The notes under the pieces were generated by a model. The model worked only from the letters and a program-made list of their open reading frames with translations. It had not been told where the DNA came from and did no database searches. Below, one piece after another: positions 24,494 through 32,968 of a stretch of DNA of 38,481 bases. Origin of the DNA: Euryarchaeota archaeon UBA181. GTDB lineage: Archaea > Thermoplasmatota > Poseidoniia > Poseidoniales > Thalassarchaeaceae. The position numbers and the translations under genes were made by a program. How positions within the stretch are numbered: the stretch's first letter is position 1; each line of letters starts with the position of its first letter. Location of the stretch: positions 1,152 through 39,632 of the forward strand of contig DALI01000065.1 of the NCBI GenBank assembly GCA_002496725.1, read 5' to 3'.

Positions 24494-27400
24494 ATGGTTA
24501 TACGGCGAATCTATGCGCTTAGAACGATGAGGTATGCCACACTGTATGGTTTATTTTCTTCTGCAACCATGGTTTCACTTGTTCTTCTAGCATCGTTTGT
24601 TTCTACAGTCTCCGTGGACGAGTGGGATAATGAGAGTCAAGAACTACCTCAAATTGAAGCTAAAATGTACGCCGTGAGTCCAGGGCATACAGTATTCGGA
24701 GAATACGTAGGGGCCCATTGGTGCGGCCCATGCATGAGTAGCGCATCGCCATCTCTTGATAATCTGAAGACTTCTAACCCAGAGGACTTCACGTTCGTGT
24801 CCTTTTTCCAGTCTAGCTCCAGTGGTTATCCAGATGATAGTCCGATAAATCGACGAAGCCACGTCTCTGCTGCAGCCTCCGGTATTCCAGTATTTTCGTT
24901 CGCTGATCAGCAAACTGGAGCCTGTTACAAGGTCGGCGCGGGCGGTTCTAACTACTATGACTCCGACTATTCAGATGGCGGGTGTATGGATTCTGATACT
25001 TCCAATTACGCAATGCAGTTGGAGACACATTACGACCAATCTACCGATCAAGTCACCGTGACAGTCAACTCGATGTACACTGGCTCTCTAAGTTCTGTGT
25101 CCGTGTTCTTGTACGCCGCAATCACTGAGAAGGTCAGTCCTGACGCTTACGATAACGGAGTAAAGCCACATCACAGTTTCAGAGAATGGCTCCTAGCCAG
25201 TCATAACAATGGCTTCGAACAACTCACACTAACTCCGAACGTTCCAGTGGAGAACTCATGGCAAGTCCCACTCAGTGCAGTCAGGGCTGCAGGGGGTTAT
25301 ACTCAATTTGAGAACTTCTGGCCTGTTCTAGCATTGATGGATGGCCCTCACACTACATACAACAGCTTCCTTTCCTCAGTAGACCTAGGTATGATTCCAC
25401 TAGTCGATATAGGCGTTGATGAAATAGTTATTTCAAATAGAAATGGCCATTCAGGATTCGTTTCAGGCGATATTCTAGATATCTCTTGTAGGGTTTCCAA
25501 TAATGGAGTGGAGGAGTATGACGGCGGTGGCCAACTAACGATTAATTGGATGGATGGTTTGACAGAGAATGAAATCTCCTCATTTTCCATAGGGGACTTC
25601 TCAGTTGGAGGGTCCCAGACGTTCAATGCCTTCTTGGATACTACTGGAATTGATATCACAGCTCTGGGGTCAACAACGATTAGGGCAAAGATTTCAGAAA
25701 ATACGGGAGATAGAGCTCCTTCCAACGATATCTCAGATGCCACAGCCCTCCATGATATGCCGCCAACCGCTAGCCAGCCTTATTCGAGTGATACCACATC
25801 AGTTGATAGAGGATCATCTGTGAGTTTCGAGGTCTCAGCAATCTCTAACGATCTGGTTGACGACATCACTACCATGCAACCCTACTTGGAGTACGCATCA
25901 TCATCAGGGATTTGGAGTAATGCTTGGGTAGCCAATCATGCCATTATTGGATCTGGTGAAAACGCGAGGCACTCATTCGATATCGATACTCCCTTAGATG
26001 CTACAATGGGGGATTACGATCTAAGGGTAAAATGGGTGGATTCCTCTGGGCAGACAAGTGATTGGCTAACATCCGAGAAAGCATTCTATCTGCAAAATTC
26101 ACTTCCACGCGTTCTTGGCAACAGTGACATGACTTACGCTGGAGTGCCAACAGTCAAGGTACAGACCTCTGAGATGGTATCAGTAGTCGGATTGGTATCA
26201 GATGCAGAGACTTCACTCTTCAATCTGGAAATCTCAAGCTCCGAGCCCGAGTTTATCGGCTGGCACCCTTCTTCTCTTGAGATAGAGGTAAGATTCGATG
26301 ACCTCCTACTCGATAGTCAAGGATCCCCCATCCCACAAGGGATGCAAATCACTGTCCATGACGGTGATGAGGATAACACGGGTCTGATGATGTTCAATGT
26401 TGTCGAAAACGGAGCCCCTAGATGGTCTCCAATCCCAATTCATTCATTCCACGAAGGTGGATCTGCCAGTCTTGGACTGACGGATTATCTCTCAGATACC
26501 AATGATAACGGGCAAGTGGTACCAGTTTCCGGTGTGACAGTAGAGATATTATCAATATCCGATGAAAACCTAGTCGATGCCAGTATTTTCGGTCAGACCA
26601 TCAACGTCAACTCATTGGACGATGACTCAAATGGTTTCGTAGAGATTTCTTTGAGGGCCAGCGATGGTGGCAAATCTTCGGACACTACTGTAACCTTCCA
26701 CGTACTCAATGTCAATGACGCCCCTATAATAGACTCATCAGGTATCGATGATGTCACCCTGAAGATGGAGGATACGATAGAAGTCAATCTAATCGATAGG
26801 ATTTCTGATATCGATGATCCCGATGAGGAAATTTGGATAACTGCCACCAGCTATTACCCTGGTGCGGTGTTCTATGATCCAATCACTGGCATAATGACCG
26901 CCGATTGGCCAGAAGAAGGATCTGATACGATAACTATCACTGCTGAGGACCGCCATGGAGCATCTTCATCGGTCTCTCTGACTTATGCTATTGTGGATGA
27001 CATACCTCTCGATTGGGATGAGAACTTCGAAATACAAGTAGACTCATTCGATATCGGGGCCACTCCAAGCGTAGAGATATCAAATATAGGCGATGAGTCA
27101 TTGACCGATATTAGGGTGACTTGGACAGTTTGCAACAAAATTACAGGAATTTGCCACAGCGCCGGATCTTCTTTCAACCTGGGGCCATTCATTATCCTCC
27201 CAGTCACTGGAAATGGCTTGAGCGCTGGGGACTACTTCACATTGAGTATTCAAGGGGTCGATGAAAATGGCTTCGACAGAAGGACGACCGAGCAGAAGAA
27301 ATTCGACGCAGTCGTTCCACAAGAAGAGGATGGAAGTGAATCCACAGTGGGTCAGCAAGGTAATGATGAGAAATCCTCGGGCAATATATTCTTGGTCGGA

Positions 27401-27682
27401 GTCTCAGTTATCGGTCTGATTTCCGTTTTACTTATCGTCCTAAGTATCAACACCATTGCCAGGAGGGGCTCAAGGAGGGATGCAATAGTCTCACTGGGCG
27501 CTCCTACGTTCAATCAAGTTCCTCCTCCGATCATGCCTCCAATGCCAACCCAGAAATCATCCCCCCTCCCTCCTCCTCCTCCTATGACTCCCCCGCTTCC
27601 CCCTGGTGGCCTTCCTCCTGGGTGGACAATGGAACAATGGCACTATTATGGCGAAGAGTATCTGGACAGATTCTATCGATGA
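24494..27682 (+). CDS. Secreted, membrane-anchored protein with thioredoxin-like CGPC domain and Ig/cadherin-like repeats
   Basis: 1062 residues. An N-terminal hydrophobic signal segment (about 13-40, YGLFSSATMVSLVLLASFVS) is followed by an Omp28/thioredoxin-like domain with the redox pair C77-G-P-C80 in GAHWCGPCMSS. Beta-sandwich domains come next: a CARDB-like segment (about 310-415), then cadherin/Ig-like repeats with the VNDAPII phrase (near 740). A single membrane helix (about 964-988, IFLVGVSVIGLISVLLIVLSI) leads to a basic stop-transfer and a cytoplasmic tail rich in proline. The tail ends in GLPPGWTMEQWHYYG plus a short acidic/aromatic end. The role may be extracytoplasmic disulfide exchange or ligand binding. 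ATG 24494 is chosen because it sits at the predicted transcription start; TTG 24485 and ATG 24488 are alternatives. Confidence 0.82.
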   Translation: MVIRRIYALRTMRYATLYGLFSSATMVSLVLLASFVSTVSVDEWDNESQELPQIEAKMYAVSPGHTVFGEYVGAHWCGPCMSSASPSLDNLKTSNPEDFTFVSFFQSSSSGYPDDSPINRRSHVSAAASGIPVFSFADQQTGACYKVGAGGSNYYDSDYSDGGCMDSDTSNYAMQLETHYDQSTDQVTVTVNSMYTGSLSSVSVFLYAAITEKVSPDAYDNGVKPHHSFREWLLASHNNGFEQLTLTPNVPVENSWQVPLSAVRAAGGYTQFENFWPVLALMDGPHTTYNSFLSSVDLGMIPLVDIGVDEIVISNRNGHSGFVSGDILDISCRVSNNGVEEYDGGGQLTINWMDGLTENEISSFSIGDFSVGGSQTFNAFLDTTGIDITALGSTTIRAKISENTGDRAPSNDISDATALHDMPPTASQPYSSDTTSVDRGSSVSFEVSAISNDLVDDITTMQPYLEYASSSGIWSNAWVANHAIIGSGENARHSFDIDTPLDATMGDYDLRVKWVDSSGQTSDWLTSEKAFYLQNSLPRVLGNSDMTYAGVPTVKVQTSEMVSVVGLVSDAETSLFNLEISSSEPEFIGWHPSSLEIEVRFDDLLLDSQGSPIPQGMQITVHDGDEDNTGLMMFNVVENGAPRWSPIPIHSFHEGGSASLGLTDYLSDTNDNGQVVPVSGVTVEILSISDENLVDASIFGQTINVNSLDDDSNGFVEISLRASDGGKSSDTTVTFHVLNVNDAPIIDSSGIDDVTLKMEDTIEVNLIDRISDIDDPDEEIWITATSYYPGAVFYDPITGIMTADWPEEGSDTITITAEDRHGASSSVSLTYAIVDDIPLDWDENFEIQVDSFDIGATPSVEISNIGDESLTDIRVTWTVCNKITGICHSAGSSFNLGPFIILPVTGNGLSAGDYFTLSIQGVDENGFDRRTTEQKKFDAVVPQEEDGSESTVGQQGNDEKSSGNIFLVGVSVIGLISVLLIVLSINTIARRGSRRDAIVSLGAPTFNQVPPPIMPPMPTQKSSPLPPPPPMTPPLPPGGLPPGWTMEQWHYYGEEYLDRFYR

Positions 27683-27698
27683 GACAACTTTAGGGCCA

Positions 27699-27722
27699 GA
27701 TGATGCCTTTTTTTACATCATC
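27699..27722 (+). terminator. Candidate T-run/hairpin terminator after the thioredoxin-like surface gene
   Basis: GATGATG (27699-27705) and CATCATC (27716-27722) form a perfect seven-base inverted repeat. It encloses a run of seven T residues at 27708-27714, 17 bp after the stop codon. Archaeal termination relies chiefly on T-runs, so this is a plausible end for the upstream transcript. The same T-rich stretch might instead belong to the lonB promoter. Confidence 0.4.
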
Positions 27723-27731
27723 GTGATTAAC

Positions 27732-27749
27732 GCACCTTCAAGAAGGTGC
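27732..27749. promoter_or_regulatory. 18-bp perfect palindrome upstream of lonB (candidate operator)
   Basis: GCACCTTCAAGAAGGTGC is a perfect 18-bp palindrome, ending 22 bp before the lonB ATG at 27772. A T-rich element centred near 27713 would put a transcription start close to 27739, inside the palindrome. That is a natural repressor position. Lon genes are heat- or stress-regulated in several archaea, so a stress regulator site is a reasonable guess. A leader hairpin is the alternative. Confidence 0.5.
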
Positions 27750-27771
27750 TATCATCAGGGGGGGATGAGGC

Positions 27772-29835
27772 ATGTCCATGGGGGATGAAGAGCAGACCGA
27801 CTCCGACAATGAGTCAGGTGTCAATGAGTATCTCGACACTTGGGAAGAAGGTCCTGCGTTTGGAGTAGGTGAGGACAAGGACCCAATTTGTGAGATCCCC
27901 GTGGATAAATGGGTCTCAGAACTCAAGATATCATCAACTAGTGAAGTACCTATTCCCGAAAATCTCGTTGACCAAGTAATTGGTCAGGAGGCCGCCTCCA
28001 TTGTTGTCAGAAAGGCCGCAGAGCAGAGAAGGCACATGATCATGGTCGGAGAGCCAGGTACTGGAAAATCAATGCTAGCTAGGTCAATGACCGAGTTCTT
28101 ACCCAAGGACAGTATGGAAGATGTTCTCGTCTACAGGAATGTGGAAGATGAGAACGAACCTAAGGTCCGTACAGTTCCAGCTGGCCGGGGTTCTGCCATC
28201 ATTTCCGAGAGAAAGGCGCAGATCAGGATTCAGAGAGAGAGAACCAACAGGACTCTCCTGTTTGTGGTAATGGTAATCGGAGCCGCCCTGCTATTGGCAG
28301 TTTTGCAGACGGGGGATATCATGACTCTTATTTTCGGGTCATTCCTTCTTATTTTTGGTTATTTCTTCCTCAGGACTAGACTTACTGCAGGAGATGAATC
28401 TAATATACCGAAACTCCTAATCAAGAGGGGCAGGAATGATGATCCTCCCTTCATAGATGCTACTGGTACTCTATCTGGTGCTCTCTTGGGGGACGTAAGG
28501 CACGATCCATTCCAGTCTGGAGCCGACCTAGCCACACCCGCACATGAGAGAGTAGAGCCAGGGGCAGTCCATAGGGCAAACAAAGGGGTGCTATACATTG
28601 ATGAGATTCGAATGCTGAGGATGGAGGAGCAACAAGCACTACTCGTGGCAATGCAGGAAGGTGAACTTTCCATCAGCGGGCGTTCCGAGAGATCTTCTGG
28701 CGCGTTAACAAAATCTGAGCCAGTTCCTACAAATTTCATCCTTGTAGCCGCAGGAAACCTAGACAGTATCCAGCAGATGCATCCTGCACTGAGGAGCAGG
28801 ATTAGGGGATATGGCTACGAAGTCTATGTGAACACAGACATGAGGGATACTGAGAGAAATAGGAGGAGACTGGTAAGATTCATCGCTCAAGAAGTTAAGA
28901 ATGAGCAAAAGAAGGAATCCGGTAGGGCAATACCTCATTTCAATAAAGAATCAGTTGGACTTATCCTCAAGGAGGCACAGAGAAGAAGTGGCAGGAGAGG
29001 CAGACTCTCACTGAGGCTTAGAGAATTGGGCGGCTTAGTCAGAATCGCCGGCGACCTTGCATCGGAAGAAAGTGCCGAGCTTGTCAGGGCTGAACACATT
29101 TCAAGGGCTAGGGCGATTGCGAAACCTCTGGAGCAACAAATAGCCGACAGATTCCTTGAGAGGCAATCAGAGTATGCTATGCTAGTAAATCGAGGAACAA
29201 GGGTTGGCAGGGTTAATGGATTAGCCGTGTTGGGTGCGGATAGCGGCCTTTCGGACTTCTCGGGGGTCGTTCTTCCGGTTGAGGCAATGGTCACTCCATC
29301 TCAAGGTAGATCAGGACAGGTAATCGCTACTGGCGGATTGTCCGATTTAGCAAAGGAAAGCGTAACCAATATCAGTGCAGTGGTAAAGAAGCTCACTGGA
29401 AAGGACATCAAAGATTTTGACTTGCATGTTCAGTTCCCAGGTACTCACAATGTGGATGGAGATAGCGCCTCGATAACTATGGCCACTGCGATTATTAGTG
29501 CCTTTGAGGGAGTCCCCATAGAGCAGAATCTTGCAATGACCGGTTCTCTGTCCGTCAGAGGAGAGGTCCTTCCTATCGGAGGCGTCACCGCCAAGATAGA
29601 GGCAGCGGCCAAGGCAGGAATTGAAACCATCATCATACCCCGTTCTAACCTTCAGGATGTGCTCATTGACGAGAAGTACGAGTCAATGGTCACCATAAAG
29701 GCAGTCGATTCTTTAGACGAAGTTCTGCAACATGCACTAGTCGGCTCCGAGGACAAGGTAAGTTTGGTAGAAAGACTAGCTAGTGTAATCGATACCTTCT
29801 CTTCAACGCAAGATACGAAGCCCTCTGTCCGATAA
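27772..29835 (+). CDS. lonB: Archaeal membrane-anchored Lon protease (LonB)
   Basis: An ATP-dependent serine protease of 687 residues that degrades misfolded and regulatory proteins at the membrane. The AAA+ domain starts with Walker A GEPGTGKS (about 93-100). Two membrane helices (about 161-180 and 185-201) interrupt it between Walker A and Walker B, the hallmark of LonB. Walker B is GVLYIDEI (about 272), followed by sensor-1 LVAAGNLD and the second-region RRSGRRGRLSLRLRELGG. The protease domain carries Ser565 (DGDSASIT) and Lys608 (GGVTAKIEAA), 43 residues apart as in other Lon dyads. ATG 27772 is used; an in-frame ATG at 27778 is possible. A palindrome sits just upstream. Confidence 0.95.
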   Translation: MSMGDEEQTDSDNESGVNEYLDTWEEGPAFGVGEDKDPICEIPVDKWVSELKISSTSEVPIPENLVDQVIGQEAASIVVRKAAEQRRHMIMVGEPGTGKSMLARSMTEFLPKDSMEDVLVYRNVEDENEPKVRTVPAGRGSAIISERKAQIRIQRERTNRTLLFVVMVIGAALLLAVLQTGDIMTLIFGSFLLIFGYFFLRTRLTAGDESNIPKLLIKRGRNDDPPFIDATGTLSGALLGDVRHDPFQSGADLATPAHERVEPGAVHRANKGVLYIDEIRMLRMEEQQALLVAMQEGELSISGRSERSSGALTKSEPVPTNFILVAAGNLDSIQQMHPALRSRIRGYGYEVYVNTDMRDTERNRRRLVRFIAQEVKNEQKKESGRAIPHFNKESVGLILKEAQRRSGRRGRLSLRLRELGGLVRIAGDLASEESAELVRAEHISRARAIAKPLEQQIADRFLERQSEYAMLVNRGTRVGRVNGLAVLGADSGLSDFSGVVLPVEAMVTPSQGRSGQVIATGGLSDLAKESVTNISAVVKKLTGKDIKDFDLHVQFPGTHNVDGDSASITMATAIISAFEGVPIEQNLAMTGSLSVRGEVLPIGGVTAKIEAAAKAGIETIIIPRSNLQDVLIDEKYESMVTIKAVDSLDEVLQHALVGSEDKVSLVERLASVIDTFSSTQDTKPSVR

Positions 29836-29892
29836 CCGCTCTAACTAAGTCCCTCTGCCCTCACGCATAGCGGGGTGGATGCATTGGTGAAG

Positions 29893-30675
29893 ATGGCAGT
29901 TGTTGCTCATGGAGGGGCTGGACCAGGCCCTGAAAGACAGAAAAATCTGCAGAGGGCAGTAGATGTTGCTTCGAAGCTTCTTCTCTCGGGGGCATCCGCT
30001 ACTGAAGCCGCTGTAGAGGCTTGCGTAATCCTGGAAGATGACCCAGTATTCAATGCAGGCACAGGGGGCGTCTTTAGAAATGATGGATCCGTACTCTTGG
30101 ATGCCTCAATACAAACTAGCGACGGGAGAGTCGGCTTCGTGATCGCTATGTCAGATACTCCAAATCCAATTAGAGTGGCCAAGGACTTACTAGATGAGCC
30201 AATTAATGGCCTAACTGGTCCCGGAGCGAGAGTATGGGCAGATCATAGGGGGCATACCAAGGAAAAAGTCGAGGGCCGCCCACCAATGGAGGGGGATGGT
30301 GATACCGTAGGGGTCATCGTTAGAGACTCCTCAGGATCAATGGCATGCGCCACTAGCACGGGAGGATGCAGTCACAGGCCACCTGGAAGAGTCGGCGATG
30401 TCCCTCTCCCCGGCTCTGGTTTCTGGGTTAATGAGGCACTGGCAGTTGCCGCTACGGGAGAGGGCGAGGAAATAACAAGGGCACTACTAAGCTTCAGAGT
30501 GAGTAGTAAAGCAGGCTCTCCTGAATGTACCTCCTTGATTGATGCCCTGAAGTGGGGATTGGATAATCTGATTTCGGATAAAGCATCGGTTGGCCTCATT
30601 GCAATCGGCAGAGAGGGCCCGGGAATCGGATTATCCAACACCGTGATGCCATGGGCTTCTTGGATTGAGGATTAG
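29893..30675 (+). CDS. Isoaspartyl peptidase/L-asparaginase (Ntn hydrolase, plant type)
   Basis: The 260-residue proenzyme self-cleaves before Thr138 (GDGDTVGVI), which becomes the N-terminal nucleophile. Supporting motifs are VAHGGAG at the start, DDPVFNAGTGGVFRNDG, ATSTGGCSHRPPGRVGD and PGSGFW. Family members remove isoaspartyl residues from damaged peptides or hydrolyse asparagine. The protein is somewhat shorter than typical members (about 300). ATG 29893 puts AHGGAG at residues 5-10, as usual; GTG 29875 would add six residues. It follows lonB by 57 bp on the same strand, so both could serve protein turnover. Confidence 0.9.
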   Translation: MAVVAHGGAGPGPERQKNLQRAVDVASKLLLSGASATEAAVEACVILEDDPVFNAGTGGVFRNDGSVLLDASIQTSDGRVGFVIAMSDTPNPIRVAKDLLDEPINGLTGPGARVWADHRGHTKEKVEGRPPMEGDGDTVGVIVRDSSGSMACATSTGGCSHRPPGRVGDVPLPGSGFWVNEALAVAATGEGEEITRALLSFRVSSKAGSPECTSLIDALKWGLDNLISDKASVGLIAIGREGPGIGLSNTVMPWASWIED

Positions 30676-30730
30676 TCTTAGCAGGGATGCGCTTAAGGAG
30701 GGCCCATAGCCCGCTCGACTTGGTGGTAAC

Positions 30731-31009
30731 TTGTCAGACGTCGAGACTAGGATTGTGCAGATAGCCCAAGTATTGGGGCAACTGGAAGATAGCCAAGTTC
30801 CCCGAAACATCAGGGCTTCTGCCAAGGAAGCAGTCGACCTTTGGCTTTTGAACAAGAATAAGGATATGGATGTCAGACTTGGGATGACCGCCTCTAAGTT
30901 AGATGAGATATTTAACGACGCCAATCTCCCTATTCACTACGGGCCCCTGTGCCTGCAGATACAGACTGCATTAGAAACGCTGATGGCTGAGTACAAGAGA
31001 AGTAGATAA
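30731..31009 (+). CDS. UPF0147 family protein
   Basis: The 92-residue helical protein matches the archaeal UPF0147 family by its DSQVPRNIRASAKEAVDLWLLNK block and the later LGMTASKLDEIFNDANLPIHYG. The family is almost universal in euryarchaea and has no assigned function that I can support. The start is TTG 30731, with GGTGGT a few bases upstream. No in-frame ATG lies near enough to keep the conserved N-terminus. It ends two bases from the end of the convergent L40e gene. Confidence 0.85.
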   Translation: MSDVETRIVQIAQVLGQLEDSQVPRNIRASAKEAVDLWLLNKNKDMDVRLGMTASKLDEIFNDANLPIHYGPLCLQIQTALETLMAEYKRSR

Positions 31010-31011
31010 TC

Positions 31012-31167
31012 TCAAGTCTTCCTTCTCTCAGCTGCCTTGGCTCTGAAGTTCTTGTAGCCACACTTTCGACATGATGAGGGCTTACTGCCCCTGTGGGTCG
31101 CTGAGCACTTCATGCAAATCCACTTCTTCAGTAGACGCGCTTCAGCTACCGGGTGCCTCTGAGCCAT
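31012..31167 (-). CDS. rpl40e: 50S ribosomal protein L40e
   Basis: A 51-residue basic zinc protein: ICMKC (C-x2-C), then CRKC, with the family phrase RKCGYKNFRAK at the C-terminus and EARLLKKW before the first cysteine pair. These match archaeal L40e (EARxxRKYICMRC...CRKCGYKxLRPK), the counterpart of the ribosomal half of the eukaryotic ubiquitin-L40 fusion. It starts at ATG 31167 and overlaps nothing if purA begins at GTG 31279. A TATA-like TTATGTAT on the minus strand, centred about 26 bp upstream, points to a leaderless mRNA. It is too short for many gene callers and easily missed. Confidence 0.93.
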   Translation of the reverse strand: MAQRHPVAEARLLKKWICMKCSATHRGSKPSSCRKCGYKNFRAKAAERRKT

Positions 31168-31187
31168 GAACCCGCCGACCTACCAAC

Positions 31188-31198
31188 CATACATAACC
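31188..31198 (-). promoter_or_regulatory. TATA-like element for rpl40e
   Basis: The minus strand reads GGTTATGTATGG, centred near 31193, about 26 bp before the rpl40e ATG at 31167. This is the standard TATA distance for a leaderless archaeal transcript. The complementary CATACATAAC may also drive purA on the plus strand, with a leader of about 60 bases before GTG 31279. Confidence 0.4.
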
Positions 31199-31278
31199 GC
31201 TTCGTGAGAAATTTCCTTGGCTACATCGCCCGATTACTTCCAAAGCATTCAAACACCCCCTGCATCGGACGTCGCTCG

Positions 31279-32625
31279 GTGCCTGCCAGCGTAGTACTCG
31301 GAGCCCAGTGGGGAGATGAAGGAAAAGGCAAGGCCATAGATCAGCTCGCCGCAGAATCTTCTTGGGCAGTGAGGTTCCAAGGAGGGAATAATGCTGGACA
31401 TACTATAGTGCTCGGGGACACCACTCTAAAGTTACATCAGATCCCTTCGGGTGTAACGTCTACAAGTTGTAACCTTGTACTCGGAGATGGAATGGTGATA
31501 GACCCATGGGTGCTTGAGGAAGAGCTTGATAGGTGGTATAATCTAACTAAGGAGAGGCCAGAGGGAAAGAGACTTTTCATCAGTGAAAGGGCAGCCGTCA
31601 TCCTCCCTTTCCATAAATTGTACGATAGTGCCGATAAGGTGGTTGGCACTACTGGCCGAGGAATTGGTCCTGCTTACAGGGATCGTATTGAAAGAGTCGG
31701 CATCAGATTCGTCGATATCCCTTTCTTGATCGAGGATAGTGACAAGATCGAAGAAACGGTCGATAGAATGAACAAACAATTAGACTCAGTTGGTGTTTTA
31801 GAAAGAATAGAGGTTATTTCATTCAAGAGTCAACTGAGGTGGATATTAGAAAGATATGGGGACTCGATAAAGCACACTGGATCAATGATTGACATCGCTC
31901 TAAAGAATGGAGAGAACGTACTGCTGGAGGGTGCCCAAGGAGCAATGCTCGATATTGACCAAGGAACTTACCCGTTTGTTACATCCTCCGTAACAAGCAG
32001 GGCGAATGCCACGCACGGAGCTGGCATACACCCCGGCCATGTTACTAATTGTTTTGGAATCTCAAAGGCTTACACAACTAGGGTGGGAAATGGCCCCTTT
32101 CCTACTGAACTTCCCTATGACGAAGGACCGGGTCAGCACATGGCCATGGTGGGACATGAGTTTGGCACTACTACGGGAAGGCCCAGGAGAACCGGGTGGC
32201 TGGATATGGTCTCACTGTCTGACAGTCACAGGGTGAATGGGTACACAGGCATAGTACTCACTAAGCTAGACGTTCTTGGGGGCCTGGAAGAATTGAATAT
32301 ATGCACGAAATACGATCTCGAGGGTAAGTTAATTGATTATATGCCAACTAGCTGTGAAGAGCTAGCCCTCTGCAAACCAGTTTATGAGACGCATCCTGGA
32401 TTCCCCGCATTATCAGAACAGGAATGGATCGAGATGGCTGAAATTGCTAGGGAGGGAAAGGAAGGTTTCAATGTCCTACCAGAAACTGCACTATCGTATG
32501 TTAGAAGGATTGAGGAACTATCGGGAATTCCCATTGTCAGTATTGGGGTCGGACCAGATAGAAAGGCGTCAATAGCCAGCCTCGGGGGCCCTTTCGATGT
32601 TGACCCCGAAGTGGCAACCTTCTAA
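31279..32625 (+). CDS. purA: Adenylosuccinate synthetase
   Basis: Catalyses GTP-dependent condensation of IMP with aspartate, the first committed step to AMP. The GTP/IMP signature LGAQWGDEGKGK opens the protein, followed by GGNNAGHT, the IMP loop GTTGRGIGP, and EGAQGAMLDIDQGTYPFVTSS. TTGRPRRTGWLDMV and the late guanine-binding SIGVGPDR complete the set. GTG 31279 gives 448 residues and puts the P-loop nine residues from the start, as in the family. A longer reading from ATG 31153 adds 42 unrelated residues and overlaps rpl40e, so it is rejected. Confidence 0.92.
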   Translation: MPASVVLGAQWGDEGKGKAIDQLAAESSWAVRFQGGNNAGHTIVLGDTTLKLHQIPSGVTSTSCNLVLGDGMVIDPWVLEEELDRWYNLTKERPEGKRLFISERAAVILPFHKLYDSADKVVGTTGRGIGPAYRDRIERVGIRFVDIPFLIEDSDKIEETVDRMNKQLDSVGVLERIEVISFKSQLRWILERYGDSIKHTGSMIDIALKNGENVLLEGAQGAMLDIDQGTYPFVTSSVTSRANATHGAGIHPGHVTNCFGISKAYTTRVGNGPFPTELPYDEGPGQHMAMVGHEFGTTTGRPRRTGWLDMVSLSDSHRVNGYTGIVLTKLDVLGGLEELNICTKYDLEGKLIDYMPTSCEELALCKPVYETHPGFPALSEQEWIEMAEIAREGKEGFNVLPETALSYVRRIEELSGIPIVSIGVGPDRKASIASLGGPFDVDPEVATF

Positions 32626-32648
32626 TTGACACGCTTAGACGCAGGGTC

Positions 32649-32933
32649 ATGGGTTTCAAGTCAAATGCTCGTAAGAAGAGAGAGGAGTCCGGTGATACTG
32701 GTGATTCGAAGAAGTCCAAAGAGGAATTCGTAGGGCAGGTGAAGTGCGACGTTTCAGGTTGCAAGAACTGGGCGGACAAGAAGGTAGGAGGGAGAAAGCT
32801 AGCCTTCGATAGGGCCGCTGACGTTTGGGGGGAATCGGGACTCAGTAACGACTCTAGGAGAATAACCGTATGCAAGTCTTGCTACCGCACTTGGAAGAAA
32901 GCCAAGAAGGACGAGCCCACAGAATGGTCCTGA
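32649..32933 (+). CDS. Small basic protein with a possible zinc site, unknown function
   Basis: Ninety-four residues. The lysine/arginine-rich N-terminus (about 1-26) is likely disordered. A compact part follows with CDVSGC (C-x4-C) and CKSC (C-x2-C) about 40 residues apart, which together could bind one zinc ion. It ends YRTWKKAKKDEPTEWS. The basic charge and zinc pattern suggest binding to nucleic acid or the ribosome, but I do not recognise the family. It sits 23 bp after purA on the same strand and 35 bp before a small membrane-protein gene. Codon use looks like its neighbours. Confidence 0.6.
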   Translation: MGFKSNARKKREESGDTGDSKKSKEEFVGQVKCDVSGCKNWADKKVGGRKLAFDRAADVWGESGLSNDSRRITVCKSCYRTWKKAKKDEPTEWS

Positions 32934-32968
32934 TTCAAACTCAAAGAAACTATGACTGAAGTGAGCGA

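Noticed and set aside
29836..29892. Possible tRNA or small RNA between lonB and the Ntn asparaginase (and in the other gaps)
   Set aside because: No cloverleaf, T-loop GTTCRA or 3' acceptor pairing could be made in this or any other gap.
31153..31278. N-terminal extension of PurA
   Set aside because: It has no counterpart in the family and overlaps the rpl40e gene and its promoter; GTG 31279 fits the family start.
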